A stretch of DNA of 64,000 nt, taken from the NCBI GenBank assembly GCA_016219875.1, contig JACRJZ010000014.1:1-64000 (forward strand), given 5' to 3'. Made by a program: the position numbers and the translations under genes. The DNA is from Verrucomicrobiota bacterium (GTDB lineage: Bacteria; Verrucomicrobiota; Verrucomicrobiia; Limisphaerales; JACRJZ01). Under the pieces are notes generated by a model. The model did not search any database. It was not told the DNA's origin and saw only the letters and a list, made by a program, of their open reading frames with translations. Shown here piece by piece: positions 44,069 through 53,178 of the stretch; the first letter of the stretch is position 1, and each line of letters starts with the position of its first letter.

Positions 44069-45502
44069 GTGAACGGAACACGCGACCGATTCGACTACGA
44101 TGTCGCCATCCTCGGCGGCGGCAGCGCCGGATACGCGGCAGCGCGAACCGCGGTAGCCGCCGGTTTGCGGACGGTCGTGATTGAAGGTGGCGAGGAAGTG
44201 GGCGGGTTGTGCATCCTCCGCGGCTGCATGCCCACGAAGGCGCTGCTCTACGCTGCCGAAATCCTGCACCTCGCCCGTCATGCCGAGCCGTGGGGCATTC
44301 GGGCTGAAAACGTTGGCTTTGATTTCGCGGAAGTGATGGCGCGCAAGAACTCGCTCATCCAGGAATTCTCGGATTATCGTCGCGAACAACTGACCCGTGG
44401 CACATTCAAGTTCATCCGCGCCCACGCCAGCTTACTCGATCCACACACGGTCGCCTTGAGTCGCGCCGGGCCGATTACCGCCGCGCATTTCGTGATCGCC
44501 ACCGGCTCCAGCGTCGCGCCGCCGCCGCTGCCCCAGCTTGGCGATGTCGGCTATCTTACCAGCGACGACGCCCTGAAGCTGACGCAACTCCCCAAGTCCT
44601 TGATCGTCCTCGGCGGCGGCGCGGTGGCGGTCGAGTTGGCGCAGTTCTTCGCACGGTTCGACGTCAAGGTCACGCTCCTCCAACGCAGTGAGCACATCCT
44701 GCGCGGGTTCGACAGCGATGCCGCAATGGAAATTGAGAAAGTCTTCCGCCGCGAGGGCATCGAAGTTCTCACAAACACGAAGCTGACCGACGCGCGGCAC
44801 GAAGGCCTGCACAAGACCATTTCGTTCGAGCACCACGGCCAGCCCGTGTCCGTCTCCGCTGAGGAAATCCTGTTCGCCCTTGGTCGCGTTCCGAACACTT
44901 CAGCGTTGGATCTCGACCTGGCCGGCGTCGCCACCGAACGCGGGCGCATCGTGGCGAACGAGTTCATGCGGACCAGCGCGCCGCACATCTACACCGCCGG
45001 AGATTGCACCGGGCCGCACGACATCGTGCATCTCGCCGTGCAGCAGGGCGAGCTTGCGGCGCACAATCTCGCGCACCCGGACTCCCCGCGGCGAGTGGAT
45101 TACCGGCTCTTGCTGGCGGTGGTTTTCACCGAGCCACAAGTGGCGGTTGTCGGCCTGAGTGAGAAGCAGGCGAAGACGCGCGGCATTCCGTATCTGGTCG
45201 CGAGTTACCCGTTCAATGACCACGGCAAGTCGCTCATCATGGAAGCCCGGGACGGCTACGTGAAACTCCTGGCCGATCCGCAGTCGGGTGAAATCATCGG
45301 CGGTGCGTGCGTCGGGCCGGTCGGCGGCGAGTTGATCCATGAGATCGTCGCGGCGATGGCGAAACGGATGACCGTCCATGAACTCACGGCGCTGCCTCAC
45401 TACCATCCTACGCTGGCGGAAATCTGGACGTACCCGGCGGAAGCATTGGCGGAACGAATCCCGCCGCATTTGGCCTCCTCGCCATCGCCTGGCAGCGGTT
45501 GA
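44069..45502 (+). CDS. Pyridine nucleotide-disulfide oxidoreductase (lipoamide dehydrogenase-like)
   Basis: 477 aa, GTG start 5 nt after the RNB gene. FAD motif AILGGGSAGYAAARTAV, redox-active CILRGC (C-x4-C, about residues 50-55) with MPTK, NAD motif VLGGGAVAVELAQFFARF, the second FAD motif TAGDC, and the C-terminal HYHPTLAE His-Glu pair of the dimer interface. It resembles dihydrolipoyl dehydrogenase and mercuric reductase; no pyruvate dehydrogenase subunits are nearby. It could keep Ohr reduced through lipoyl groups; this is inference. Confidence 0.88.
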   Translation: MNGTRDRFDYDVAILGGGSAGYAAARTAVAAGLRTVVIEGGEEVGGLCILRGCMPTKALLYAAEILHLARHAEPWGIRAENVGFDFAEVMARKNSLIQEFSDYRREQLTRGTFKFIRAHASLLDPHTVALSRAGPITAAHFVIATGSSVAPPPLPQLGDVGYLTSDDALKLTQLPKSLIVLGGGAVAVELAQFFARFDVKVTLLQRSEHILRGFDSDAAMEIEKVFRREGIEVLTNTKLTDARHEGLHKTISFEHHGQPVSVSAEEILFALGRVPNTSALDLDLAGVATERGRIVANEFMRTSAPHIYTAGDCTGPHDIVHLAVQQGELAAHNLAHPDSPRRVDYRLLLAVVFTEPQVAVVGLSEKQAKTRGIPYLVASYPFNDHGKSLIMEARDGYVKLLADPQSGEIIGGACVGPVGGELIHEIVAAMAKRMTVHELTALPHYHPTLAEIWTYPAEALAERIPPHLASSPSPGSG

Positions 45503-45560
45503 CGCTCGACGACGGGATTGGTCGGTTGGGCCGACTGGCGTAGCGCGTTGACCTGCCCAT

Positions 45561-47384
45561 TCAAAACGGCCAGACCCACGGCGTGACGACGGTCGCCACC
45601 AGCCACGTCAGTATTGCCATCACGCCGCCGACTCGCAGGTAATGCTTGAATTCGTACCGGCCCGGGCCCATCACCAGAATTGTGCATTCGTGCGCGATGG
45701 GCGTGCAGAACGCGGCGGAGACGCAGATCGCCAGTCCGACCATGAACGGCTTGGGGTCGGCGCCGGATTCCTTCGCCACTTGATACGCCAGGGGCGCCAA
45801 GATGATGGCCACGGCGGCGTTCTCGATCAGTTGCGTCAGCACGACGGCCAACAGCAGAATAACTCCCAACACCACCGTCGGACTGATTCCTGCCAGCGCG
45901 CCGACAATGGCATGCGCCAGACCCGCCGCGGCGCCGGTTTTTTCCAGCGCCACGCCGAACGGAATCATGCCGGCCACCGTCACCACCGCCTGCCAATCCA
46001 CCGTCTTGTAGGCGTCCTCCACTTTGACGCATCCGAACAGGATCACCAGCATCGCCACCAGCGGAATCGAAACCGCCGGGCTGAGCAAACCGCTGATGGC
46101 CGTCGCGATCACCCCGGCGAGCAGCGCGATCGTGATGAGCGCCTTCGCTTTGCTGACGGGAAGAAACGGGCGCTGGCCGAGGATCATCAGATTCGGGTTG
46201 CGCGCCAGCCGGTCCACGCCCGCGACGTAACCGAGCAACAGCAGCGAATCGCCAAATCTAAGCCGCGTGGCCATGGGGCGCTCGTGGATCGTTTTGCCGT
46301 GCCGGGAAATCCCCATCACCGTGAAGCCGTAGTCGCGGCTGAAGTCCACTTGCTCCAGCGAACGCCCCGCGTAGTCCGATCGCGGAGCAAGCAACGCCTC
46401 CACCGTCACGAGGTCCATGCTCCGCAGCATCTTGACGTCAATCTTCACCTCCTCTTTCAGTTGAAAATCCGGCGACTTCAGCAACTCGCTGATGACCGGC
46501 ACCGCGCCTTGCATGACCAGCACGTCGCCGGGCTGAAGTTTCAGCCACTTGCTCGCCGGCATCCGGTCGTCGCCGCGGATCAGTTCGATCACGGCCACGT
46601 CGGCGCGCTGCGCCCAATCCAGTTGGTCGAGCGTCTTGCCGGCGATGCTCGACTTGGCAGTGACTTCTGCCTCGGTCAAGTACTCCCGCGCCAATTCCTC
46701 CGCCTCGGCCACCCGGGCGCTGACGGTCGGCAGCAGTTTTCGTCCGTAGAGGAAGAAATACGCCGCGCAGGCCGCGAACACTACCGCCGCGATCGGCGTG
46801 AAATCAAAGAAGCCCAGGCCCAAAACGGCTTGACCCGCTGCGTTTTGTTGGCGCGCGAAATAGTCGCTGATCACGATGTTGCTGCGCGTGCCGATCAACG
46901 TCCACTGCCCGCCGAGCAGGGAACCGTAAGCCGCCAGGAGCAGATAACGCGACGGCGAGAGGTTCTTCTCCTTGCACACCGCCAGGATCAACGGCATGAA
47001 GATCAGTACGACCGTCGTGTCATTGACGAACATCGAGGCCCCGGTCGTCCCCACGAGCACCGCCGCTTGCAGCAGCAGTTCGTGCCGCGCACAAAAACGA
47101 AACAGCCGTGTGCCTAGAAACTCCGCCGCGCCGGTGCGCACGATCGCCCCGCCGAACACAAACATGGAAACCACCATCACCACCGCCACGCTGCCGAAAC
47201 CCGAGAAACCTTCCTGATACGTAAGGATGCTGCGCCACTTGCCGTCTGGGTGTGGCCAGGGCAGGATCAGGGCCAAGGTCACGAGCAGCGCGGTTACATC
47301 CGTCCGCAGTTTGTGCTGCCAGAAGAGGTACAGCGCAGCTGCCAGGATCAAGCCCAAGGCAATGTAGTCGGCCAGCGTATCCAC
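45561..47384 (-). CDS. SLC13/CitT-type permease with two TrkA-C domains
   Basis: 607 aa from a GTG at 47384; the frame continues to an ATG at 47504, but that stretch reads through family 4 motif copy 3 and is unlikely to be coding. It has about 12 membrane helices in two halves with the SLC13 signatures MFVNDTTVVLIFMPLILAV and LIENAAVAIILAPLAYQVA. Between them lie two cytoplasmic TrkA-C regulatory domains (about residues 200-370). It probably imports sulfate, dicarboxylate or another anion with Na+. It is transcribed against its neighbours. Confidence 0.85.
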   Translation of the reverse strand: MDTLADYIALGLILAAALYLFWQHKLRTDVTALLVTLALILPWPHPDGKWRSILTYQEGFSGFGSVAVVMVVSMFVFGGAIVRTGAAEFLGTRLFRFCARHELLLQAAVLVGTTGASMFVNDTTVVLIFMPLILAVCKEKNLSPSRYLLLAAYGSLLGGQWTLIGTRSNIVISDYFARQQNAAGQAVLGLGFFDFTPIAAVVFAACAAYFFLYGRKLLPTVSARVAEAEELAREYLTEAEVTAKSSIAGKTLDQLDWAQRADVAVIELIRGDDRMPASKWLKLQPGDVLVMQGAVPVISELLKSPDFQLKEEVKIDVKMLRSMDLVTVEALLAPRSDYAGRSLEQVDFSRDYGFTVMGISRHGKTIHERPMATRLRFGDSLLLLGYVAGVDRLARNPNLMILGQRPFLPVSKAKALITIALLAGVIATAISGLLSPAVSIPLVAMLVILFGCVKVEDAYKTVDWQAVVTVAGMIPFGVALEKTGAAAGLAHAIVGALAGISPTVVLGVILLLAVVLTQLIENAAVAIILAPLAYQVAKESGADPKPFMVGLAICVSAAFCTPIAHECTILVMGPGRYEFKHYLRVGGVMAILTWLVATVVTPWVWPF

Positions 47385-47486
47385 GTTGCCGGAGCTTACG
47401 CCAGCTTCCGGCTTCTTGCCAGGCAGGTCAGGCGGAGATTTGGGCCCACGCGGCGAAAGCAGTGGCGAAGCGAATCCCGGCACCGC

Positions 47487-47507
47487 GGTAGGGTTATACC
47501 CCATAGG
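47487..47507 (+). repeat. Short hairpin motif family 4, copy 3
   Basis: GGTAGGGTTATACCCCATAG, one base different from copies 1 and 2. It is 35 nt upstream of the second Ohr gene and in the divergent gap before the SLC13 gene. Confidence 0.75.
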
Positions 47508-47541
47508 AAAGCCTCAGTCTTCCGCGTAGCCTTGGGCCATC

Positions 47542-47955
47542 ATGAAAATTCTGTTTACGGCGGAGGCACTCTCGAAGGAGGGGCGTTCGGGAACGATTCG
47601 CGCACCGGACGGGCTGCTGGATGTCACGTTGGGAAATCCGTTGGAAGAAGGCATCGAGAAACGCGGTCCCAATCCTGAATTGTTGTTTGCGGGTGCGTAT
47701 TCGGCTTGTTACCACGGCGCCCTAGTCAATGCGGCCAAGAAGCTCGGCACTCCGGTCAAGAATTCCGCAGTGCGGGCACTGGTAAGCTTGATCGAGGATG
47801 ACCAAGGCGGGTACCGCCTGGCGGTGGAGTTGCACGCACAACTTCCTGGAATTGAACGCGCCCAGGTCCAACGCATCATGGACGAAGCCCACACGACTTG
47901 CCCCTATTCCAAAGCCCTGCGCGGCGACACTTCCGTCACGCTCGTGGTGGACTAG
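47542..47955 (+). CDS. Organic hydroperoxide resistance protein (OsmC/Ohr), paralogue 2
   Basis: 137 aa, the same length as paralogue 1 (39101-39514) and roughly four fifths identical. Both redox cysteines are kept (YSACYHGAL and TTCPYSKAL). It starts 35 nt after a family 4 motif and is followed 15 nt later by dodecin, so Ohr and dodecin are likely on one transcript. Two copies in 9 kb suggest duplication within, or stacking of, stress cassettes. Confidence 0.92.
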   Translation: MKILFTAEALSKEGRSGTIRAPDGLLDVTLGNPLEEGIEKRGPNPELLFAGAYSACYHGALVNAAKKLGTPVKNSAVRALVSLIEDDQGGYRLAVELHAQLPGIERAQVQRIMDEAHTTCPYSKALRGDTSVTLVVD

Positions 47956-47970
47956 CGGGAAGAACCCAAC

Positions 47971-48180
47971 ATGAAAGACCCCGTCTATAAACTCATCGAG
48001 CTCACTGGCACCTCCACCACTTCCATTGAGGAAGCCGTGGACCAGGCCATCAAACGCGCGCACAAAACTGTCAAGAACCTGTGCTGGTTCCAGGTAATCG
48101 AAACGCGTGGCAACATCACCAAGGGAAAAGTGGATCACTGGCAGGTGACCCTCAAAGTCGGTTTCTCCGTGGAAGATTGA
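47971..48180 (+). CDS. Dodecin family flavin-binding protein
   Basis: 69 aa, the typical dodecin length. VYKLIELTGTSTTSIEEAVD, then LCWFQVIETRG with the flavin-stacking Trp (about residue 39) and a C-terminal HWQVTLKVGFSVE strand. Dodecins form dodecamers that store and quench riboflavin or FMN, limiting photo-oxidative damage. It fits the redox and stress theme of the neighbours. Confidence 0.93.
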   Translation: MKDPVYKLIELTGTSTTSIEEAVDQAIKRAHKTVKNLCWFQVIETRGNITKGKVDHWQVTLKVGFSVED

Positions 48181-48292
48181 ACCCAATCCAGCCTGAAAGC
48201 CGCAGCCCAATTCCAATGACGCCACGCGTTGGGAAGTACTTCACAGCGGACAAGGCCGTGCGCGGCATCGTCAGCCAGATTGGTACAACACC

Positions 48293-48604
48293 ATGAGAGA
48301 GAAAAAGATTTTCACCCTGAATCAGGCCAGAACAATCGGCGGAGAGTTGGGCATCCGCTGGGATAGGTTCGATCTTGAACAATTCCGCGCCGGCCTGGGC
48401 GTTGAATTGGAACACGGGACCGTCAATCGAACGACCGACGTTACTCACGACGACCCCCTCAGGACCGGCAAGATCGCCTTGGCGCATCTCACTGAATTTC
48501 CTGACTACTACACCCGGCTGGCAAAGATGGAAGCAGAGGCCAAAGCCTTCTGGGCTTCGAAAAAGTCATCGCGACGATCAGTGACACGAAAGACCACGAC
48601 TTGA
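48293..48604 (+). CDS. DUF5661 family protein
   Basis: 103 aa. The core [20 protein letters not shown], then [30 protein letters not shown] and EFPDYYTRL matches the DUF5661 pattern; these proteins are small, helical and of unknown function, often near stress genes. The last ten residues ([10 protein letters not shown]) look unlike the family and may result from a shifted stop. The stop TGA overlaps the TTG start of the next gene (TTGA, 48601-48604). Confidence 0.8.
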   Translation: MREKKIFTLNQARTIGGELGIRWDRFDLEQFRAGLGVELEHGTVNRTTDVTHDDPLRTGKIALAHLTEFPDYYTRLAKMEAEAKAFWASKKSSRRSVTRKTTT

Positions 48605-49431
48605 ACACGATCACCACCCAAGACAAAACGCAAATCTACTTCAAGGACTGGGGTGCGGGGCAGCCCGTCGTATTCAGTCACGGATGGCCGCTGAGTTCGG
48701 ACAGTTGGGAGGCTCAAATGGTATTTCTGGCTTCCAACGGCTATCGCTGCATTGCGCATGATCGCCGCGGCCATGGGCGATCGAGCCAGCCGTGGAATGG
48801 CAACGAGATGGACACCTATGCCGACGATCTGTCGGAACTCATCGAGACGCTGGGGCTCAACGGCGCCACCTTGGTCGGCCATTCCGCCGGCGGCGGCGAG
48901 GTCGCCCGTTACATCGGGCGTCACGGGACAAAACGCGTCACCCGGGTCGTGCTGGTGGGTGCGGTGCCGCCGTTGATGCTCCAGACGCACGCCAATCCCG
49001 CGGGATTGCTGATCCAGACGTTCGACGCCATCCGTGCCGGCGTCGCCGCCGATCGCTCGCAGTTCTTCAAGGACCTGACGACGCCGTTCTTCGGCGTCAA
49101 CCGACCAGGCGCGAAGGTCAGCCAGGGCGTCCGCGACGCGTTCTGGTTTCGCGGCATGCAAGGCGGTCTCAAGAACCAGATCGATTGCATCAAGGCATTC
49201 TCCGAGACTGATTTTACCGAAGACCTCAAGAGATTCGACGTGCCAACCCTGATCATCCACGGCGACGACGACCAGATCGTGCCCATCGGCACCTCGGCTC
49301 ACGCCTCGTCCAAACTCGTCAAGTACCCCACCCTGAAGATTTATCCCGGCGCCCCGCACGGCCTCGCCGACACGCACAAGGAACAACTGAACGCCGATCT
49401 GCTGGCATTCATCAAGGTCTCGGCATCCTGA
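48601..49431 (+). CDS. Alpha/beta hydrolase (non-haem chloroperoxidase-like)
   Basis: 276 aa, TTG start overlapping the DUF5661 stop. An alpha/beta fold with the oxyanion segment [11 protein letters not shown], nucleophile elbow GHSAGGGE (Ser at about residue 98), an Asp after the [11 protein letters not shown] strand (about 223) and the catalytic His in APHGLADTH (about 252). This is the layout of cofactor-free perhydrolases/haloperoxidases such as the arylesterase group. It hydrolyses an ester or uses peroxide; the substrate is unknown. Confidence 0.9.
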   Translation: MNTITTQDKTQIYFKDWGAGQPVVFSHGWPLSSDSWEAQMVFLASNGYRCIAHDRRGHGRSSQPWNGNEMDTYADDLSELIETLGLNGATLVGHSAGGGEVARYIGRHGTKRVTRVVLVGAVPPLMLQTHANPAGLLIQTFDAIRAGVAADRSQFFKDLTTPFFGVNRPGAKVSQGVRDAFWFRGMQGGLKNQIDCIKAFSETDFTEDLKRFDVPTLIIHGDDDQIVPIGTSAHASSKLVKYPTLKIYPGAPHGLADTHKEQLNADLLAFIKVSAS

Positions 49432-49494
49432 TTAACGCGGATCCAAATCCCAAACCGTGAAACCCTGCGCACCGGGCAGATTTAGAAAGCAATT

Positions 49495-50112
49495 ATGAAT
49501 ATCAAGCAAGCAGCGACCGACCATCCCATCCTTGGGCTTCTCGCGGAACGGTGGAGCCCTTGCGGCTTCGAAGACCGTCCCGTCCCGGAGGCCGACCTCC
49601 GCTCGTTGTTCGAGGCGGCGCGTTGGGCGGCGTCCTCCTACAACGAACAGCCCTGGAATTATCTGGTGGCGACCAAGGAAAACGTTACCGAGTTCGGACG
49701 GCTCCTCTCCTGTCTCGTGGAAGCAAACCAGGCGTGGGCCAAGGCCGCTCCGGTGTTGGTCTTGGGCGTCGTCAGTTTGCGCTTTGCCCGGAACCAAAAG
49801 GACAATCGGGCCGCCGTGCATGACCTGGGTCTGGCTGCTGGGAATCTGGTGGTGGAGGCGACGGCACGAGGGCTCTCGGTTCATCAGATGATCGGCTTGC
49901 TCCCCGACAAGGCGCGGGAGGTTTACCAGATCCCGGAGCATTTCGAAGCGTGGACGGCCATGGCCATCGGGTATAAAGCCGACCCGGCCACACTGCCGGA
50001 TGCCCTGAAAGAGCGCGACCTGTCTCCCCGGCAGCGAAAGCCCTTGAGCAAGTTCGTGTTCACAGGCCAGTGGGGACAGCCCTCACCGTTCGCGCTGCAA
50101 CGCGACCCCTGA
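49495..50112 (+). CDS. Nitroreductase family FMN protein
   Basis: 205 aa. It opens with the nitroreductase-type RWSPCGFEDRPV, AARWAASSYNEQPWNY (about residues 42-57, FMN contact) and a middle AAGNLVVEATARGLSVHQMI. It fits small nitroreductase-like oxidoreductases that use NAD(P)H to reduce nitro compounds, quinones or flavins. The gap to the hydrolase is 63 nt, so they may share a transcript. Confidence 0.88.
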   Translation: MNIKQAATDHPILGLLAERWSPCGFEDRPVPEADLRSLFEAARWAASSYNEQPWNYLVATKENVTEFGRLLSCLVEANQAWAKAAPVLVLGVVSLRFARNQKDNRAAVHDLGLAAGNLVVEATARGLSVHQMIGLLPDKAREVYQIPEHFEAWTAMAIGYKADPATLPDALKERDLSPRQRKPLSKFVFTGQWGQPSPFALQRDP

Positions 50113-50213
50113 CACCGGGTGACTGGGCACGGGTGTTCTACTTGGTTTCCGCCTCACTCATCTTCGAGGTGCTCAGCGGGGTAAACATGGATCGCTGAGA
50201 ATGGAGCCACCGA

Positions 50214-51686
50214 ATGACGGCGTCACATCCCATCGCTTCACAAGCAACGGGCACCTCCTGGCACAACCGGTCTGCCGAGCAAGTGCTGGCCCAACTCGGC
50301 TCCACAACGGACGGACTCACCACGCAGGAAGCGAGGCAACGGCTCACAACCAACGGCCCGAACGAGCTGAAGGAAGGCAAGCGCATCAGCCCGTTCCAGA
50401 TCTTCCTCGGCCAGTTCAAGAGCCTCCTCATCTGGATTCTAATCGCCGCTGGGGTCATCTCCGGCGCGCTGGGCGAAGTGGTGGATGCCATCGCCATTCT
50501 CGCCATCGTCGGGCTCAACGCCGTCATCGGTTTCACGGCGGACACTGTCGAGCGCGAGCTTGTGTTCGTTGGTTTGACGGGGATGTATGATCCGCCGCGG
50601 CAGGAGGCCAAGGAGGCCGTTGCCAAATGTCACGCCGCCGGCATTCGCGTCGTGATGATTACCGGCGACCATCCGCACACCGCCACGGCCATTACGCGGG
50701 AAATCGGCATCGCTTCAGCCGACGACGTGGCCATCGCGGGGGTTGAGTTGTACAAGATGTCGGACGACGAACTCCACAAGCGCGTTTCCAAGATTGCCAT
50801 TTATGCCCGCTTCACCGCCGAGCACAAACTGCGCATCATTCGCGCGTGGAAAGCAAACGATGCCGTGGTCGCGATGACTGGCGATGGCGTTAACGACGCC
50901 CCCGCCATCAAAGGCGCCGACATCGGCATCGCCATGGGCCGCGCCGGAACGGAAGTCACCAAGCAGGCGGCAGACATGATCATCACCGATGACAACTTCG
51001 CCACAATCGTTGCCGCCGTCGAAGAGGGCCGGGGCATTTACGCCAACATCCGCAAGACGCTGCAATACTTGTTGGCGGGCAACACCGGTGAACTCCTGCT
51101 CATGACCGTCTGTGTGATCATCGGCCTGCCCACGCCGCTGCTGCCGATTCACTTGCTCTGGATCAATCTCGTCACCGACGGTCTGCCCGCGCTCTGCCTC
51201 GCCACCGACCCGATTGACCCCGACGTGATGAAGCGCCACCCGCGGCACCGATCCGAGCGCATCACAAACCGCAGCTTCCTCCGCACGATGTGCCTCACCG
51301 GCTTCCTCACGGCGGGCGTGGCGTTCGCCGTTTACGTTTACATACTGAAGACGGGTACGCCGGAAATCGCGCGCACCTACGCGTTCGCCGTGCTGGTTTT
51401 TGCCGAACTCCTGCGAGCCTTCGATGCCCGCAGCGAAACCAAGCCCGTCTGGCGCATCTCCCTGTTTACGAACCGCAACCTCTTGATCGTGGTGGCGATT
51501 TCTTTCGGTCTCCAGGTGTGGAGCCAACACAACGCGGTGCTGGGTCGTTTCCTGAAAACGTCCTCCATGCCGCTCGCGGATTGCCTCCTGTTGCTTGCGC
51601 TGGGCACCGTCCCGCTGTTGGTTCTGGAACTGGTGAAGGTGGTGCGGCACGTACGGGAGCATCGCACGCGGACAGCGAAGAGGTGA
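50214..51686 (+). pseudogene. P-type cation ATPase with large in-frame internal deletion
   Basis: 490 aa where about 900 are expected. The N-terminal cation ATPase domain (SAEQVLAQLGSTTDGLTTQE) and helices 1-2 run to residue about 107 (IVGLNAVIGF). The protein then jumps directly to ERELVFVGLTGMYDPPR of the P domain. The actuator domain, helices 3-4, the DKTGT phosphorylation site and the nucleotide-binding domain are missing. The rest (MITGDHPHTA, AMTGDGVNDAPAIK, TM5-10) is intact. It cannot be phosphorylated, so it is not a pump. The frame remains open throughout. Confidence 0.88.
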
Positions 51687-51709
51687 TCAGACGGTGATTC
51701 AACTGCCAA

Positions 51710-51731
51710 GGTAGGGTTGCACCCCATAGCG
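51710..51731 (+). repeat. Short hairpin motif family 4, copy 4
   Basis: GGTAGGGTTGCACCCCATAG followed by CG. Downstream sequence (CCTGCGCGATTTCTCGG) resembles that after copy 5. It lies in the gap after the P-type ATPase gene. Confidence 0.75.
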
Positions 51732-51860
51732 CCTGCGCGATTTCTCGGTTCTATTATCCTGTCATGAATGGCAGACGGCCCATCCAAAATGGAAAGTCAG
51801 ACAGCGCAGCACCGCTGCTGGCGGGCCGGCTGAGACCTTTCGGACGTTGAAAGGACATCT

Positions 51861-52015
51861 ATGTTAGGAACCGTTTGGTCGTTTTGCCCGTCCTCCTGTT
51901 GCTCGGCGCCCTCCCCACCTGGCCCCACAGCAAGAATTGGGGATATGGTCCGACCGGCGGATTGGGCGTGGTTTTGGCGATTCTGGTCGTCCTGGTGCTC
52001 TTGGGCAGGATTTGA
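51861..52015 (+). pseudogene. DUF3309 small membrane protein with a one-base frameshift
   Basis: The frame ending at 52015 encodes VLPVLLLLGALPTWPHSKNW, then GYGPTGGLGVVLAILVVLVL and LGRI, the DUF3309 pattern (helix, TWP..GYGP loop, helix). The ATG at 51861 begins MLGTV in a different frame. Adding one T in the GTTTGG near 51874-51878 would give a continuous MLGTVLVVLPVLLLLGALP protein of about 51 aa. Either the gene is broken or the assembly lost one base. Such peptides are common near CsbD and dodecin genes. Confidence 0.8.
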
Positions 52016-52153
52016 CCAGTACGCGGACGCAATTGGACGCGCCGCAGGGCATCGGCACTCCAGGCCATGTGCCTGTGACTTCGTTTGGGGACTGTATGCG
52101 GACCCGCGGTCTGTGCGCCGTTCACGGAACATCTGTAAACAGAGGATATAACT

Positions 52154-52345
52154 ATGATTCAATTGGACTTTACCACCGAGGAGGAGCAGCACCTGCGAGA
52201 AGAGGTGAAAAAGCGCCTCGCCGATCTCGAACATGAGATTGCCCATACCGAGGCCCTGAATTTCAAGGACATGCTCAAGCGCCGGCGGGAGGTCATCAAA
52301 AAGCTGCTCGATAAGCTCCCGGATCTAGGGACACCTGCCACCTGA
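52154..52345 (+). CDS. Small coiled-coil protein
   Basis: 63 aa, almost entirely helical and charged (DFTTEEEQHLREEVKKRLAD, then NFKDMLKRRREVIKKLLDKL). Two helices could form a hairpin. Similar short proteins accompany stress genes in many bacteria, but no function is known to me. It ends the stress-gene cluster; the LolA-like gene of the lipid cluster starts 87 nt later. Confidence 0.65.
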   Translation: MIQLDFTTEEEQHLREEVKKRLADLEHEIAHTEALNFKDMLKRRREVIKKLLDKLPDLGTPAT

Positions 52346-52431
52346 GCTTGCCGTAGGTTCGTTGCGAGACGCGGCGGATCGCAAGCGGCGCTACCACTCC
52401 GCGGTGACAAACTGAGCCAAACCAGCTTGCC

Positions 52432-53178
52432 ATGAATCTTCAAGGGATTGTAGAAATGGGTGTGGACCATTTTCGACACCGTGCCAGCCAGGCAAAAAGC
52501 CCAAGCCGCCTGTGGAGAGTGGCTTTAGCCTTCGTGTTCTGGCTTGGCTCCTTCTCCGCGTGGACAGCCGAGTACCGCGCTGTGCTGGACAGTTGGTTCT
52601 TCGCGCAAACGAATCTGCACACCTGGTCGGCGGAGTTGATCCAGACGCGCTCGCTCAAGGTGCTCACGCAGCCGCTTGTTTCGACCGGCCGAGTCTGGGT
52701 GGTCGTGCCGGATCACTTCCGCTGGGAACTGGGCCAGCCCGCCCAGACCATTGCTTTGCGGCAGCCGGATACGCTGTTCGTGATCTACCCAAAGCTCAAG
52801 CGGGCGGAGAAGTACCCAATCGACGACAAGCAGCCCGGCCCCTGGCGCGAAGCGCTGGCGCTGTTGGAAGCCAGCTTTCCGCGCAGTCGGGCGGAGATGG
52901 AATCGCGCTTCCGCGTGCTGTCGGTGACGCAAACGAATGCGGTCTGGCAACTGGCGTTGCAGCCCAAGAGTGCCCTGGCGCGGCGCATGATGTCCGAAAT
53001 CCAGGTATGCTTCCGCACGAACGATTTCTCCCTGACTGCCACGGAACTGAAATTTGGCGACGGGTCCACGATGCGAAATGATTTCTTCAACTCCGTGCGC
53101 AATCCGGCGCTGGATGAACACATCTTCGATGCGAAGCTGGGACCGGACATCACGGTGGTGGAACCGTTGCGCCAATGA
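52432..53178 (+). CDS. LolA-like outer-membrane lipoprotein carrier
   Basis: 248 aa. A long N-terminal leader with a hydrophobic segment (about residues 28-46, ending SAWTAE) precedes a LolA-type half-barrel: LHTWSAELIQTRSLKVL, GRVWVVVPDHFRWEL, TLFVIYPKLKRAEKYPI. LolA-like proteins in aryl-polyene and related clusters are thought to ferry lipid products across the periplasm. It overlaps the dehydratase gene by ATGA (53175-53178), tying it to the cluster. Confidence 0.85.
   Translation: MNLQGIVEMGVDHFRHRASQAKSPSRLWRVALAFVFWLGSFSAWTAEYRAVLDSWFFAQTNLHTWSAELIQTRSLKVLTQPLVSTGRVWVVVPDHFRWELGQPAQTIALRQPDTLFVIYPKLKRAEKYPIDDKQPGPWREALALLEASFPRSRAEMESRFRVLSVTQTNAVWQLALQPKSALARRMMSEIQVCFRTNDFSLTATELKFGDGSTMRNDFFNSVRNPALDEHIFDAKLGPDITVVEPLRQ

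Noticed and set aside
45642..47117. Plus-strand 491-codon frame opposite the SLC13 permease gene
   Set aside because: His/Gln/Arg-rich shadow with no recognisable domain.
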